DNA from: Closterium sp. Naga37s-1 | Taxonomy: Eukaryota > Streptophyta > Zygnematophyceae > Desmidiales > Closteriaceae | NCBI GenBank assembly: GCA_947471745.1 | Contig: CANJKZ010001040.1 | Span: forward strand, 62,001 to 126,000 | Reading direction: 5' to 3' | DNA length: 64,000 bases | Shown here: positions 21,291 through 31,657 of the stretch, one piece after another | Layout: each line of letters opens with the position of its first letter | Numbering within the stretch: the first letter of the stretch is position 1 | Notes under the pieces: model-generated | Database searches by the model: none | What the model saw: the letters and a program-made list of their open reading frames with translations, nothing else | What the model was told of the DNA's origin: nothing | Translations under genes and position numbers: made by a program

Positions 21291-22951
21291 AAGACAGTGG
21301 AGAAGTGGGCAAGGACCGGACCCCCAGAGGGGTCTGCCAGTGAGACTGCAACCGGCCGACTAAGCGGCGTGAGTGTGGTGCGGTCTCGAAAGAAGGAGCG
21401 GGAAGCACCCGAGTCGAGGGTGAACGTGTGCAAGGCCTGAGCCGACGTGGTACCTGAGAGAGCAGACTCACCAGCACCTGGGGCAGCAGACTCACTAGCA
21501 CCTAGAGCAGCAGCCTCACCAGCACCTGGAGCAGCAGCCTCAATGCCCGGGTCAGGCGGAACACACAGGTAACAGTCGCCCTCATCACTAGTAGACACAA
21601 CATACATGGCAGCAAGAATAGCATCATAATCCAGATCAAAGATAGCAACCCCCGACCTAAGCAGCTCGCCCCAGCGGGGGATCTCAGTGGCGTCAGGGAA
21701 CTGGAGACGCCAAGCGTCCGTCAGGCGGCCGAAGCAGCGCTGGGTGGTGTGCGGACCACCGCACGGCTCACCAGTGCGGTCGCCGGTACGCAGGACGTAG
21801 GCACAAGGACCAGCACCCCCACCCCGCTGACGCGCAGCGTACCACTCACGAAGCTGCTGGGGGGGCGGGGTCTCACGAGTGCGCTGCTGCTGCTGGCCCT
21901 GACCACCACCAAAGCCACCCCGCTGCGCAGAGCCACCCCGACCCGCTCCACCGCTGCCGCCGCCACCTCCACCGCCGCCGCCGCCACCTCCTCCTCCTCC
22001 GCTCCCACCGCCACCGCCGCCGCCGCCTCCGCCTCCACCGCCGCCACTGAAGCCCCCACCCCCGCCACCACTCCCACTGCCACCCCCACCCCCTCCGCCG
22101 CCTCCACCGCCACCTCCACCACCCCCGCCAGCTCCTCCAGCGCCCTTGCCCCCCTTGCCCTTGCCGGTGCGGCGTCTCCCGCTAGGGGCAGACGCAGCGC
22201 CGACCGACTCGGTGCCAACGAAGTCGACGGCAGAAGTAGAGGCAACAGAGGGCAAAAGGGGGGAGGGGGAGCACCCCTCAAAGAAGGGGGTACGCGGGTC
22301 ACCACGAGAGGCTCCTACAGCGACTATACTCTTCTCAGCTGCCAGGAGGCGCTCCTCGAGGAGGTCAACGGTGAGTGTGGTGGGGCAAACAGAGAGGAAG
22401 TTGTCCCTGACCGAGCGAAGGGAGTCAGGGAGCCGGGTGACTAGGTAGTAGAGGGTGATGTACATGGGGGGGGGGGGGGGGGGGGGGGGGTTCTTGGCGC
22501 AGAACTCAGCAGGAAGCGCAGCGCGGTAGCGGGCGTCACTTGTGCGAAGGTGCGTAATGAGGTCAGCGACTGTGGGAAAAGCGGCGAGGTCAGGGAACAG
22601 GTACGGCAGCATGAGGCGGCTAAGGGCAGCAGTGGCAGGGGAAGAGTAGCGTGCAATTACAGCATCATACAAGGTCTTAGCACTCTTGTACTGACTAAAG
22701 TGCGCGCGCTCAGAGGACGGCAAGTGACTACGCACAGCAAGACGGGCAGCAGCATCGCGTGTGGCCCACTGTGAGCGAACAGTGCTGTCAGCATCAGCAG
22801 CAGGGGCAGTAGAGGCGCCAGACGTGAGATCAAACAGTGAGAGACCGTCTTTCCTATCGCACTGTAGGAAAAGCAGCAGATCATCGACCCAGACCTCAAA
22901 GTCGACAGCCCGACCCTCGGCATCAAAGACGAGGACGCTAGGGGTAGCCAT
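21284..22951 (-). pseudogene. element C Gag with fused protease start
   Basis: Begins M-A-T-P-S-V-L at 22951. Capsid-like helical region (about residues 1-230), interrupted by a poly-Pro tract coded by a long G run on the plus strand (22466-22490). Then Lys/Gly-rich and glycine-rich tracts (22160-21900), L-R-E-W-Y (21836-21870), extended zinc knuckle (about 21803-21731; C-x13-C-x3-H-x4-C), M-Y-V-V-S region and protease start with L-D-S-G-A-S (~21415). The frame ends at 21284 just past the deletion junction. Gag itself is uninterrupted and could still be made. Confidence 0.85.
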
Positions 22952-23344
22952 GACAGCAGTAGCAGCAGGCTAGGGGCAGTAGCAGCAGGGTAGGGGCAGC
23001 AGCAGCAGGCTAGGAGCAGTGCAGTCGCAGAGGCGTGGCTCGGCGGTGCATTACCAGGACGGGTGGGTAGAGTGCTGTAAGTGGCGGGGCAGGGCCGAGG
23101 CGCGCCGGCAAGGACAGGGCCGCGACAGCTGCAGCTGCTCCTGCTGTTGGCTGCGGCGGCTGCTGCGGCCTCGGTAGCAGCGGGGGCAGCTGTCACGGCA
23201 GCGGCGGCAGCGGCTGCTCCAGGCGGTGATGGCGGTGGCCGCGGCTCCGGCAGCTGCGGCGGCGGCGGCTGCTGCTGCTGTCACTGCACCGGCGGCAGCG
23301 GCTCCTGCTGTCGGCGGCGGCGACGGCTGCTGTAGTCGGCGGCT

Positions 23345-23870
23345 GCTGCTGTTCGCGGAGGAGCCGAGAAGGGGCCGCTAAGGGCGGCGAAGGGGCCACG
23401 AAGGGCTGTGGAGGGGCCGCGAAGGGCGGGGACGGGGCCGAGACGGGACCGTGAGGGGCCGCGAAGGGCGGCGACGGGGTCGAGAAGGGGCCGTGAGGGG
23501 CCGCGAAGGGCGGCGACGGGGCCGAGAAGGGGCCGCGAAGGGCGGCGACGGGGCCGTGAGGGGCCGCGAAGGGCGGCGACGGGGCCGTGAGGGGCCGCAA
23601 AGGGCGGCGACGGGGCCGAGAAGGGGCCGCGAAGGGCGGCGACGGGGCCGAGAAGGGCGGCGACGGGGCCGCGAAGGGCGGCGACGGGGCCGCGAAGGGG
23701 CCGCGAGGGGCCACGAAGGGGCCGCGAGGGGCCGGAAGGGGCCGCGAAGTGCCGTGAGAGGGGCCGCGAGGGGCCGCAGAGGGGCCGCGAGGGAGCCGCG
23801 AAGGGGCCGCGAGGGGCCGTGAGAGGGGCCGCTACGGGGCCGTAGGAGAGCGCGACGGGCCGCTAAGGGC
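23345..23870 (-). repeat. GC-rich leader array of element C
   Basis: Some 35 degenerate copies of GGGGCCGCGAAGGGCGGCGAC-type units of 11-23 bp, equivalent in position and motif to the leader array of element A. Confidence 0.75.
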
Positions 23871-24004
23871 AGGGGACGCGACGGGAGGGTAGGAACACGG
23901 GGCGCGACTCGGGCAGGGGCGGAGCGCGCTCCGGGCAGGAAAAAAAAAAACGATTTTCGGTGGGCCCTAGGAAACGTTCCCACTAGGGAACCTGCTCTAT
24001 ACCA

Positions 24005-24113
24005 TGTGAAAGAACAAGGAATGGATTGACTAGTGGGAGGATGGGATACAAGTACAAACCCTAGAAATGTGTTGTACTATAGCCTACATAGGCTAAGCCA
24101 TATAAATCTGACA
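24005..24113 (-). repeat. 5' LTR of element C (19 bp shorter)
   Basis: Matches 19118-19245 except for a 19-bp deletion between GTTGTA and CTATAG. Inside it the minus strand reads TGGTATAGAGCAGG, a primer-binding-like site. Confidence 0.88.
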
Positions 24114-24118
24114 GCCGG

Positions 24119-24851
24119 CGCTTATATCTGGAGCATGGCGCTTAGGACGCGGTAAAAGTAGACGAACGATCGTCAGTCGCGATCGATGTGCGGGTCGGTT
24201 ACCCCATTTACTACGCTGTAACCATGCTACAGTACGCTTTTTGGCCCAATTGTTTGGACAGTGCGTGAATTCGACTGATCACAAATCGCGGGAGATCTAT
24301 CAAATTTCAGTGGCGATCGTTACAACGTCGCGATCGCCACGTTTCGCCAATCGATCTGCCCAATCGATTGCGGGGATCGATATGTGCAGACGATCCTGTG
24401 ATATTTGCACTTTTACCGCGTCCTTATGGCCGGTCCTCAATTATAAGCGCCTCCCCTACAAAACCTTTACTTATTATAAGCGCACGTGCAATTTTTTATT
24501 GAAGTTCTTGCTTAAAACGGTAACGAAACTCATTTTTGCAGCGAGTCAGAATTCAATTTCGCTTCGTTTGACTCGCGAAGACCTGACTGGCTGCGCGTCC
24601 AGTCAGGATGTGCTGCCATGACGTGTCTTTGCCTGTGTGTGAACCCAGAATATCGCTTGCGCGAGATTCTGCTTTCTGACACTGAAACATTTCGAATCGG
24701 TTGAAATGGCAAGAAGAAAATGAACAATTTGTTGCTCTAAATATATAATTTCGTATTTGTCATTATATAAGCGCCGGTGCTTATGGCCGTTACTCAATTA
24801 CAAGCGCCCCCCCTCAAAAAAATGAATTTATTATAAGCGCATATGCGCCTA
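24119..24851. other. internal part of the DNA transposon between C and D
   Basis: Carries Sau3A-like GATCG-rich sequence and repeated TTATAAGCGC / CTTATGGCC motifs. A 126-codon plus-strand frame (24241-24621) has no recognisable domain and crosses the repeat motifs, so I do not call it a gene. Confidence 0.55.
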
Positions 24852-24979
24852 TGTCAAATGTAATTCTATGCTTGTAGGCTACAGTGAGTAGCACAATAGG
24901 GAGTACAGTTGTTAGGGTTGCACATTTGTACTTCCACACTTTCTAGTTTCACCATTCCGTTGTTCGCTAACTTTGAGAT
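24852..24979 (+). repeat. 5' LTR of element D
   Basis: TGTCAAATG to CTTTGAGA, 128 bp, nearly identical to 31507-31633. Confidence 0.9.
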
Positions 24980-25014
24980 GGTATCATGAGTAGGTGTCGA
25001 TCCTCTCGCCTAGC

Positions 25015-25860
25015 CTAGCCTAGCTCGCGCCCTAGCGCCCTCCGCGCCCTTGCGCCCTAGCACACTCCGCGCCCTCCGCGCCCTTGCGCCCTAGCACACT
25101 CCGCGCCCTCCGCGCCCTCCGCGCCCTTGCGCCCTAGCACCGTCCGCGCCCTCCGCGCCCTCCGCGCCCTCCGCGCCTTAGCCTCCGCGCCCTCCGCGCC
25201 ATCTCCGCGCCTTAGCGCCCTCCTCCTCCGCGCCCCTAGCCTGCGCCCCTAGCCCGTCGCCCAGGCCCACGCCCTAGCCCGTCGCCCAGGCGCCCGCCCT
25301 AGCCCGTCGCCCAGGCGCCCGCCCCAGCCCGTCGCCCAGGCGCCCGCCCCAGCCCGTCGCCCAGGCGCCCGCCCCAGCCCGTCGCCCAGGCGCCCGCCCC
25401 AGCCCGTCGCCCAGGCGCCCGCCCCAGCCCGTCGCCCAGGCGCCCGCCCCAGCCCGTCGCCCAGGCTCCCGCCCCAGCCCGTCGCCCAGGCGCCCGCCCC
25501 AGCCCGTCGCCCAGGCGCCCGCCCCAGCCCGTCGCCCAGGCGCCCGCCCCAGCCCGTCGCCCAGGCGCCCGCCCCAGCCCGTCGCCCAGGCGCCCGCCCC
25601 AGCCCGTCGCCCAGGCGCCCGCCCTAGCCCGTCGCCCAGGCCCGCGCCCTAGCCCGTCGCCCAGGCGCCCGTCCTAGCCCGTCGCCCAGGCGCCCTCCCT
25701 GGCTCGTCACCCCAGCCCCGCAGGCAGCGCGCCACGCGGGTAGCGCGCCCCGCGGGTAGCGCGCCCCACAGGAGGCGCGCCCCGCGGGTAGCGTGCCCCG
25801 CAGGCAACACACCCTGCAGGCAGCGCGCCCCGGAGTGCTTTAGTGCCAGAAAATAATTAA
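25015..25860 (+). repeat. leader minisatellites of element D
   Basis: 25015-25250 holds GCGCCCTCC-type units. 25250-25700 holds about 18 copies of a 25-bp unit beginning AGCCCGTCGCCCAGG. 25720-25830 holds GCGCGCCCCGC units. An A run (about 25875-25898) follows. Confidence 0.85.
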
Positions 25861-26375
25861 ATAAATTAAACCCTAAAAAAAAAAAAAAAAAAAAAAGGGT
25901 TCACAGTGGGGGCCTGCGACTGTCGCCCGCGTTCCTGCTTGCCGGACGACCTGCACAGTTGCCTACATCGCGCAGCCGTCAGTACTGCAGCCCCTACTGT
26001 CGCACGTACTTTGCACTGCCAGTGGCTCTACTAGCGGCAGCCGACAGCCGCACCTACGGTCTCTAGCCCCGGCCGTTCCTACCTCCAGCCAGCCCTAGCT
26101 CGCCGTTTCTAGCTCCAGCCAGTTGTGCTCCAGCTGTTCTAGCTCCAGCCGTTCTCGCTCCAGCCGTTCTCGCTCCTCGCTCGTAGCTCAGTTTGCTCCG
26201 TGCTCCGGCCGTTCCTCGCCTAGTTTCACCTGGCGCTTCTAGCTCAGTTTGCTCCGTGCTCCAGCAGTTACTCGCCTGGTTTCACCTGGCGCTCCTAGTT
26301 GTTCTCGTTTTTCACTGCAGCCTGTCGCTCCTGTCGCTCCTAGCCTGCCGCTCCTGCACCCCGCTAGCTTTTATC

Positions 26376-27896
26376 ATGGAGTCCACTAGGGTTCTCCAGC
26401 AGCAGGGACAGCAGCAGCGGCCTTTTCAGCAGTGGCTTCCGCAGCAGCAGGGGCGCCCTCAGCAGCTGTGGCGCCCTCAGCAGCCGTGGGGGCCTGGTGG
26501 TTCAGGTCGCGTTGGCTGCAGCAGCGGCCCAGCCAGCTGGGGGGCTCGTCGCGGTGGCCGCAACGTCGGCCCCTGCCAGTACCGGATCTTGACCGGCCCT
26601 GGTGCTGGCACTACCTGCTGGCGTCCTGACCACTCTGCACAGCGCTGCTACAGCCGCCTCGACGACCTTTACCGTGAGCGTTTTGGGCCTGAGTCGGCTC
26701 CCCTGATCTGGCCCGGTCTGTTTCGTAGTGGTTTCCCTGTGCTTGATATGTCTATGGATGCTGTTTATTCTGTCACGTACGGATCTCTTGGCTTACGTGT
26801 ACCTAGCTTAGGACCTTTGCCTGTTGCTAGTGTCGATACTTGTGCTTTTAGTGTAGGTGCTTGTGTAGTCACTAGCCCAGCCGTGACGACTGCTGTTGCG
26901 TCGCTCTCCTTCACGCTGGACTCCGGCGCGTCTCAGTGTTTCTTCCGCGACCACACCACTGTCACACCTCTTTCGGCTCCAGTCCCAGTTGCCCTGGCTG
27001 ATCCTACTTCAGGACCAGCAGTTGCTCGCAGCTCGACCACCCTCCCGTGCCCGGCTGTCCCCTCTGGTTTCCTCACTGGTCTCTACATCCCCTCGTTCTC
27101 TCGGAACTTGGTGGGTGTTGGATACCTTCAGGACCGGGGGATCACAGTCACTTTTCCTGCGCACGGGAGGACTGCGATCTGTACGGACTCTTCCACCGGG
27201 GCAGTTCTTGCCACGTTCACCAGAGAGCCCCACTCAGGTCTCTTCGTCCTGCACACTCCGCCCCCGCAGGTAGCTGCGTCTGGTCAGGTTGCTTCGTCCC
27301 CCCCGGTAGCAGAGTCTGGTCAGGTGGCTGTGTCCAGTCCGGTCGCTGTGTCCAGTCCAGTCGCTGCGTCTTGCTCCTGTCGCTCTCTCGCCCACCGCAC
27401 CGTCCTGTAGCACCACCGTCTTGGCCACCCGTCGATCCCTTGCCTTCGTGGCATGCTCAGTCAGGGACTAGTCACAGGTCTCCCACGCACCTTCCCGTCG
27501 CTCCCTCCCTCGCTTGCCCCTCCTTGCTCTCCGTGCGTCGCCGGTCGCTTACGCGCCACTCCCCACTCCTCCTCCCTTCGTCCGGCCACCGCTCCCTTCG
27601 AGACTCTCCACTTGGACGTCTGGGGCCCTGCCCCGACGCAGGGGTCTGGGAGGGAGCGTTACTTTCTGGTGGTCGTCGACGACTTCTCCAGGTACACCAC
27701 AGTGTTCCCTCTTGCGAAGAAGTCCGAGGTGACTGCTACGCTGATCAGGTGGCTTCTAGCCACTGAGGGCACTCGTGGTCGTCGAGTCAGTTGTCTTCAC
27801 TCCGACCGTGGGGGCGAGTTTCGCTCCGGCATTCTCGGCGGATTCTGCGGCGAACAGAGCATCACCCAGTCCTGGACGCTGCCAGAGTCCCCATAG
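26376..27896 (+). pseudogene. element D short Gag, protease and integrase
   Basis: The likely start is M-E-S-T-R at 26376. The protein opens with a Gln-rich segment and goes straight to the extended zinc knuckle (26574-26648; C-x13-C-x4-H-x4-C), with no capsid-like region and no L-R-E-W-Y. Protease has F-T-L-D-S-G-A-S (~26913). The pre-integrase motif H-H-R-L-G-H-P-S is preceded by TAG at 27408-27410, where relatives have TGG. Integrase carries L-H-L-D-V-W-G-P and L-H-S-D-R-G-G-E-F, then TAG at 27894-27896 in place of CAG (Q-Q-N-G). The same frame continues a short way before a frameshift. Confidence 0.85.
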
Positions 27897-28189
27897 CAGA
27901 ATGGGGTTGCTGAGCGCCGCATAGGCTTGGTCATGGACATCGCCCGCACGTCCATGATTCATGCCCGTGCGCCCCTTTTCTGTGGCCCCACGCGGTTCGC
28001 TACGCCGCACACCAGCTGAACCTCCAGCCGCGTGTCTCGCGGCCCGAGGCTTCACCGACCAGTCTCTGGACTGGATCCCCTGGTGTTGGGTCGGCCTTTC
28101 GAGTCTGGGGCTGCCTTGCACTTGTTCGCAACACCTCCGCGGACAAGCTCTCAGCACGCGCCGTCCCTTGTGTCTTCCTTGGTTTCCCA

Positions 28190-31100
28190 GTGGACTCTGC
28201 TGACTGGTCCTTTTACCACCCTCCCCTCCACCAGTTCCTAGACTCCCGTGACGTCCAGTTTGACGAGTCTGTGTCCTACTACACCCGGTACCCCTGTCGA
28301 GGTCTCCCGCTACCCCCTCCCCCTCTCTTCCTCGCACCCTCTCCTCCTCCTGCTCCCGCTCCTCCGGTACCCCCGCCCCCCCCTGGTCCTGCCCCGTCTG
28401 GTGTGTCCCACGCTACCCCTCTACCCTCGGTCGCGCATCAGGTAGCGTCTCCCTCCCCGCAGTCCTCCTCCCAGTCCCCTCAGCAGCCTTTGGCACTTCC
28501 GCGACAGGTTACTGTGGACTCGGTTGGTGTTGGAGCTGGAGGTGCAGCCGCTGGCGGTGCTCGGTCTGGGGGTGCTCGGTCGCGGGGTACTGGAGCTGGA
28601 GGTGCTGGCGCAGGTGACGCTAGCTCTGGGGGTGTTGGAGCTGGAGGTGCTGGCGCAGGTGGCGCTAGCTCTGGGGGTGCTGGAGCTGGAGGTGCCGGCA
28701 CTGGAGGTGCTGGTTCTGGGGGTGCTGGAGTTGGGGGTGCTGGCACTGGCGGTGCTAGTTCTGGGGGTGCTGGAGTTGGAGGTCTTGGCACTGGCGGTAC
28801 TGGTTCTGGGGGTGCTGAGTCTGAGGAGACTGACGCTGGAGACCCTGGTTCTGCGGAGTCCACCCCGCCCCCCCACCGCCACGACACGCATCTCCAGGCT
28901 GCCCGTCGGCGTGAGCGTGAGGAGCAGGAGTGGTTGGAGAGGGAGCGGCAGGAGCTGCGGGTGCTGGACCTTCTGGAGCAGCAGCGGCGGCAGCAGCAGC
29001 AGCAGCAGCAGCACCCACAGCCGCAGCAGCAGCAGCCGCAGCCGCAGCAGCAGCGGCCGCAGCCGCCACCGCAGCTTCCTCAGGAGCGGCGGTTGTTCCC
29101 ACCTGTGAGTGGCCTGCGGGCCCTTGGCCTTTCCTCCTCTCCTCCTGTCCGCTCCCAGTCTCCTCCTGTGTTTGTTCCTCCGTTGCCTCCTCCTGACGAC
29201 CGTCCGGCGGTCTGGTCTTCTCCTCCTCCTCAGTCTCCTCCTCCCTCTGTCCGTCGCGACTTGATCACTCGTTGTCCTCTGCGTGCTCGTCACTCGTCCC
29301 CTGTTACTGACCTCCACACTGCCCTCCTTTGTTCGTCTCGTCGTCGTTCTCCTTCTCCTGTGTCCGTTCTCCTGTCTCCTCCTCCGTCCTCTCTACCTGC
29401 CCTCCCCACTCCTATCTCTGACTACTACCGCGCTGTTCGTCCTGTTGCCGCACGTGTCCTCGCCACTCTTGTCACCGACCCTCGTTTCCCTCCGTCGTCT
29501 GTCTCGGCTCTCACTGCCGCTGTCGCTGAGTTTGCTGCCGCCAACCGCCTTGACTACGCCACCCGTGTGGTGCCAGCTCCTCCCTACCGTCCTCTGTCCG
29601 TCGGGGGTGGGTTTGCCCTTGGCTGTGACGTCCTAGAGGATAGAGAGTCTGAGCTGGAGTACTGGGCAGCCACTTCTCCCTCTGTGTGTGCCATGCTGCT
29701 CTCCCCTGAGGGAGACCCCGACGCCCTTGACATACCGACTCCTCGCACTTACCGCGAGGCAGTGTCAGGGGCGTGGGCCTCTCAGTGGAAAGCGGCTATG
29801 GACTCAGAGTTGGCGTCTTGGAGATCCACAGGCACCTACGTCGACGCAGTTCCCCCACCCAGGGCGAACGTAGTCGATGGCATGTGGCTCTTCAAGGTGA
29901 AGCGGCCGCCTGGAGCACCGCCGGTGTTCAAGGCGCGCTACGTGGCTAGGGGTTTCAGTCAGCGTGAGGGAGTTGACTTCTTCCAGACCTTCGCCCCGAC
30001 CCCGAAGATGACTACTCTTCGGGTGTTACTCCACATAGCAGCGCAGCGAGACTACGAGCTGCACTCCCTCGACTTCTCCACTGCGTTCCTCCAGGGCCGA
30101 CTGCACGAGGAGATCTGGCTGCGCCGTCCTCCTGGCTTCACTGACACCTTCCCACCTGGGACCCAGTGGAGCCTGAGGCGACCAGTCTACGGTCTCCGCC
30201 AGTCGCCCCGTGAGTGGCACGCCACTCTTCGCTCCACGCTTCATGACCTTGGGTTCAGCCCGTCCTCCGCCGACCCGTCGCTGTTTGTTCGAGCGGGTTC
30301 TACTCCTTTCTTTATCCTTGTCTACGTCGACGACTTGGTGTTTGCTACAGCAGACAGGGCAGCCCTGGCTCAGGTGAAGTCCGAACTGCAGAAGAGACAC
30401 AAGTGCACTGACCTGGGTGAGCTGCAGCGCTACCTTGGCCTGCAGATCACCCGGGACAGAGCCGCTCGCACCATCACACTGACGCAGTCACACATGGTGC
30501 AGCAGGTCCTTCGGCGGTTCGACTTCCAGTTCTCCACCACACAGCCCACTCCTCTTGCTGTTGACCACAGACTCACGGGCCCCTTTCCTGATGAGCCCTT
30601 TGAGTCCAGTGGACCCTACGCAGAGCTGGTGGGCTGCCTCATGTACCTGATGACTTGTACTCGACCGGACCTCGCCTTTCCACTCAGCATCCTTTCTCGC
30701 TTTGTTGCGACTGGGAGACACCGCCCTGTCCACTGGACAGCTGCTGTGAGGGTGGCGAAGTACCTGGCGACTACATCAGGCTTGGGGCTTGTGCTTGGAG
30801 GGACTCAGCCAGTGGCGTTGACTGGTCACTGCGACTCTTCCTACGCTGACGACGTGGAGACTCAGCGCTCGACTCAGGGTTACTGCTTCAGTCTGGGAGC
30901 TGGTGTTGTGTCGTGGAGGTCTACACGGTCGTCGTCTGTGGCTACTTCCAGTGCAGAGGCAGAGATCTACGCTGGTGCCATGGCGGCACAGGAGCTTCGC
31001 TGGTTGACCTTCTTGCTCGTTGACCTTGGTGAGCGGCCTCGCTCTGCACCGACCTTGTACGCTGACAACAAGGCCATGATCCTCCTGTGTCGAGAGCCTC

Positions 31101-31300
31101 GACTGGAGAGCAGAGTGAAGCATATTGACGTGAGGTACTTCCTCCTGCGAGAGCTGCAGCGACGCGGCCAGGCACGCCTGGACTTTGTGGCCTCAGAGGC
31201 CAACACTGCAGACGTCTTCACCAAGGCCTTGGCGCTTGGTGATCACCACAGGTTCTGTGTGCAGTTGGGGCTTGTTGAGGTAGGCCCTCGGTTGCTGTAG
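28190..31300 (+). CDS. element D pol: integrase C-terminus, linker, RT and RNase H (open frame)
   Basis: A 1,036-codon frame without stops. It begins inside the integrase C-terminal part (F-Y-H-P-P, D-S-R-D-V) and crosses a Pro-rich then Gly/Ala/Ser-rich repeat linker (28520-28830). A charged Arg/Glu coiled coil and poly-Gln (28900-29090) follow. RT (29690-30560) has G-T-Y-V-D-A-V-P-P-P and Y-V-D-D (~30323). RNase H (30820-31240) has T-G-H-C-D-S-S, E-A-E-I-Y-A, A-D-N-K-A-M and K-H-I-D-V-R-Y. It ends TAG at 31298. It is the most intact pol here, but its annotated start is mid-domain, so upstream frameshifts prevent normal translation. Confidence 0.88.
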   Translation: MDSADWSFYHPPLHQFLDSRDVQFDESVSYYTRYPCRGLPLPPPPLFLAPSPPPAPAPPVPPPPPGPAPSGVSHATPLPSVAHQVASPSPQSSSQSPQQPLALPRQVTVDSVGVGAGGAAAGGARSGGARSRGTGAGGAGAGDASSGGVGAGGAGAGGASSGGAGAGGAGTGGAGSGGAGVGGAGTGGASSGGAGVGGLGTGGTGSGGAESEETDAGDPGSAESTPPPHRHDTHLQAARRREREEQEWLERERQELRVLDLLEQQRRQQQQQQQHPQPQQQQPQPQQQRPQPPPQLPQERRLFPPVSGLRALGLSSSPPVRSQSPPVFVPPLPPPDDRPAVWSSPPPQSPPPSVRRDLITRCPLRARHSSPVTDLHTALLCSSRRRSPSPVSVLLSPPPSSLPALPTPISDYYRAVRPVAARVLATLVTDPRFPPSSVSALTAAVAEFAAANRLDYATRVVPAPPYRPLSVGGGFALGCDVLEDRESELEYWAATSPSVCAMLLSPEGDPDALDIPTPRTYREAVSGAWASQWKAAMDSELASWRSTGTYVDAVPPPRANVVDGMWLFKVKRPPGAPPVFKARYVARGFSQREGVDFFQTFAPTPKMTTLRVLLHIAAQRDYELHSLDFSTAFLQGRLHEEIWLRRPPGFTDTFPPGTQWSLRRPVYGLRQSPREWHATLRSTLHDLGFSPSSADPSLFVRAGSTPFFILVYVDDLVFATADRAALAQVKSELQKRHKCTDLGELQRYLGLQITRDRAARTITLTQSHMVQQVLRRFDFQFSTTQPTPLAVDHRLTGPFPDEPFESSGPYAELVGCLMYLMTCTRPDLAFPLSILSRFVATGRHRPVHWTAAVRVAKYLATTSGLGLVLGGTQPVALTGHCDSSYADDVETQRSTQGYCFSLGAGVVSWRSTRSSSVATSSAEAEIYAGAMAAQELRWLTFLLVDLGERPRSAPTLYADNKAMILLCREPRLESRVKHIDVRYFLLRELQRRGQARLDFVASEANTADVFTKALALGDHHRFCVQLGLVEVGPRLL

Positions 31301-31506
31301 TCTTGTTGTTTGCTCTGCTTGTTGTGCTTCCTATTTATATCCTAGTGAACTCTTGAACTGGTCTTGTGGCCACTTGCTTGCTCTCGGAATTTGTGTGGTG
31401 TCCTTGAGATCCACCCTGAGCTTGTCTTGTTTCTTGCTTTGACTGGTCTTGTGACCGTTTGTTCACCTTGCTTGCTTTGATGCCCCTCACTTAGCCTATG
31501 GGGGTG

Positions 31507-31633
31507 TGTCAAATGTAATTCTATGCTTGTAGGCTACAGTGAGTAGCACAATAGGGAGTACAGTTGTTAGGGTTGCACATTTGTACTTCCACACTTTCTA
31601 GTTTCACCATTCCGTTGTTCGCTAACTTTGAGA
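31507..31633 (+). repeat. 3' LTR of element D
   Basis: 127 bp, one base shorter than the 5' copy; followed by GCCTA duplication at 31634-31638. Confidence 0.9.
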
Positions 31634-31657
31634 GCCTATATCCGGGGTAATACGGTA

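Larger units (their letters stand above)
19118..24113 (-). mobile_element. Ty1/copia LTR retrotransposon C, integrase-deleted
   Basis: Minus-strand copia element with LTRs at 19118-19245 (128 bp) and 24005-24113 (109 bp; lacks 19 bp) and GCCGG target duplications (19113-19117 and 24114-24118). It encodes Gag with a capsid-like region, Gly tract, zinc knuckle and the start of protease, then jumps at ~21290 to the sequence just before RT. The rest of protease, all integrase and the linker are missing (about 2.5 kb compared with A). RT and RNase H follow with one TAG. The LTRs and RT resemble A, so A and C are sister families. Confidence 0.92.
24852..31633 (+). mobile_element. Ty1/copia LTR retrotransposon D
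   Basis: 6,782-bp plus-strand element with LTRs 24852-24979 (128 bp) and 31507-31633 (127 bp), differing by a single T, and GCCTA duplications (24847-24851 and 31634-31638). Primer-binding-like TGGTATCATGAG at 24980 and polypurine CTATGGGGGTG before the 3' LTR. It has a long GC-rich leader with a 25-bp array, then a short Gln-rich Gag with zinc knuckle, protease, integrase, linker, and an open RT-RNase H. Two TAG stops (27408, 27894) and at least one frameshift (~28000-28190) break the polyprotein. Its sequence is diverged from A/B/C. Confidence 0.93.
19074..31655. mobile_element. TA-flanked DNA transposon (~0.8 kb unnested), host to elements C and D
   Basis: The left end (19074) and the reverse complement of the right end (31655) share a terminal inverted repeat: CCGTAT, two mismatches, then CCCCGGATATAGGCGC. 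Each end abuts TA (19072-19073 and 31656-31657). Removing copia C (with one GCCGG copy) and copia D (with one GCCTA copy) leaves 19074-19117, 24119-24851 and 31639-31655, about 794 bp. Subterminal TTATAAGCGC-type motifs recur (24445, 24473, 24766, 24830). No transposase was seen, so it is probably non-autonomous. TA target and TIR style suggest Tc1/mariner-pogo (inference). Confidence 0.72.

Noticed and set aside
22657..23196. 179-codon minus frame upstream of element C Gag
   Set aside because: Overlaps the Gag start in another frame and lies in the leader; no domain.
24241..24621. 126-codon plus frame inside the DNA transposon
   Set aside because: Crosses subterminal repeat motifs and shows no transposase motif.
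25021..25830. Possible CRISPR-like array of regular repeats
   Set aside because: The 25-bp units abut without unique spacers; it is a tandem minisatellite in a copia leader in a eukaryotic context.
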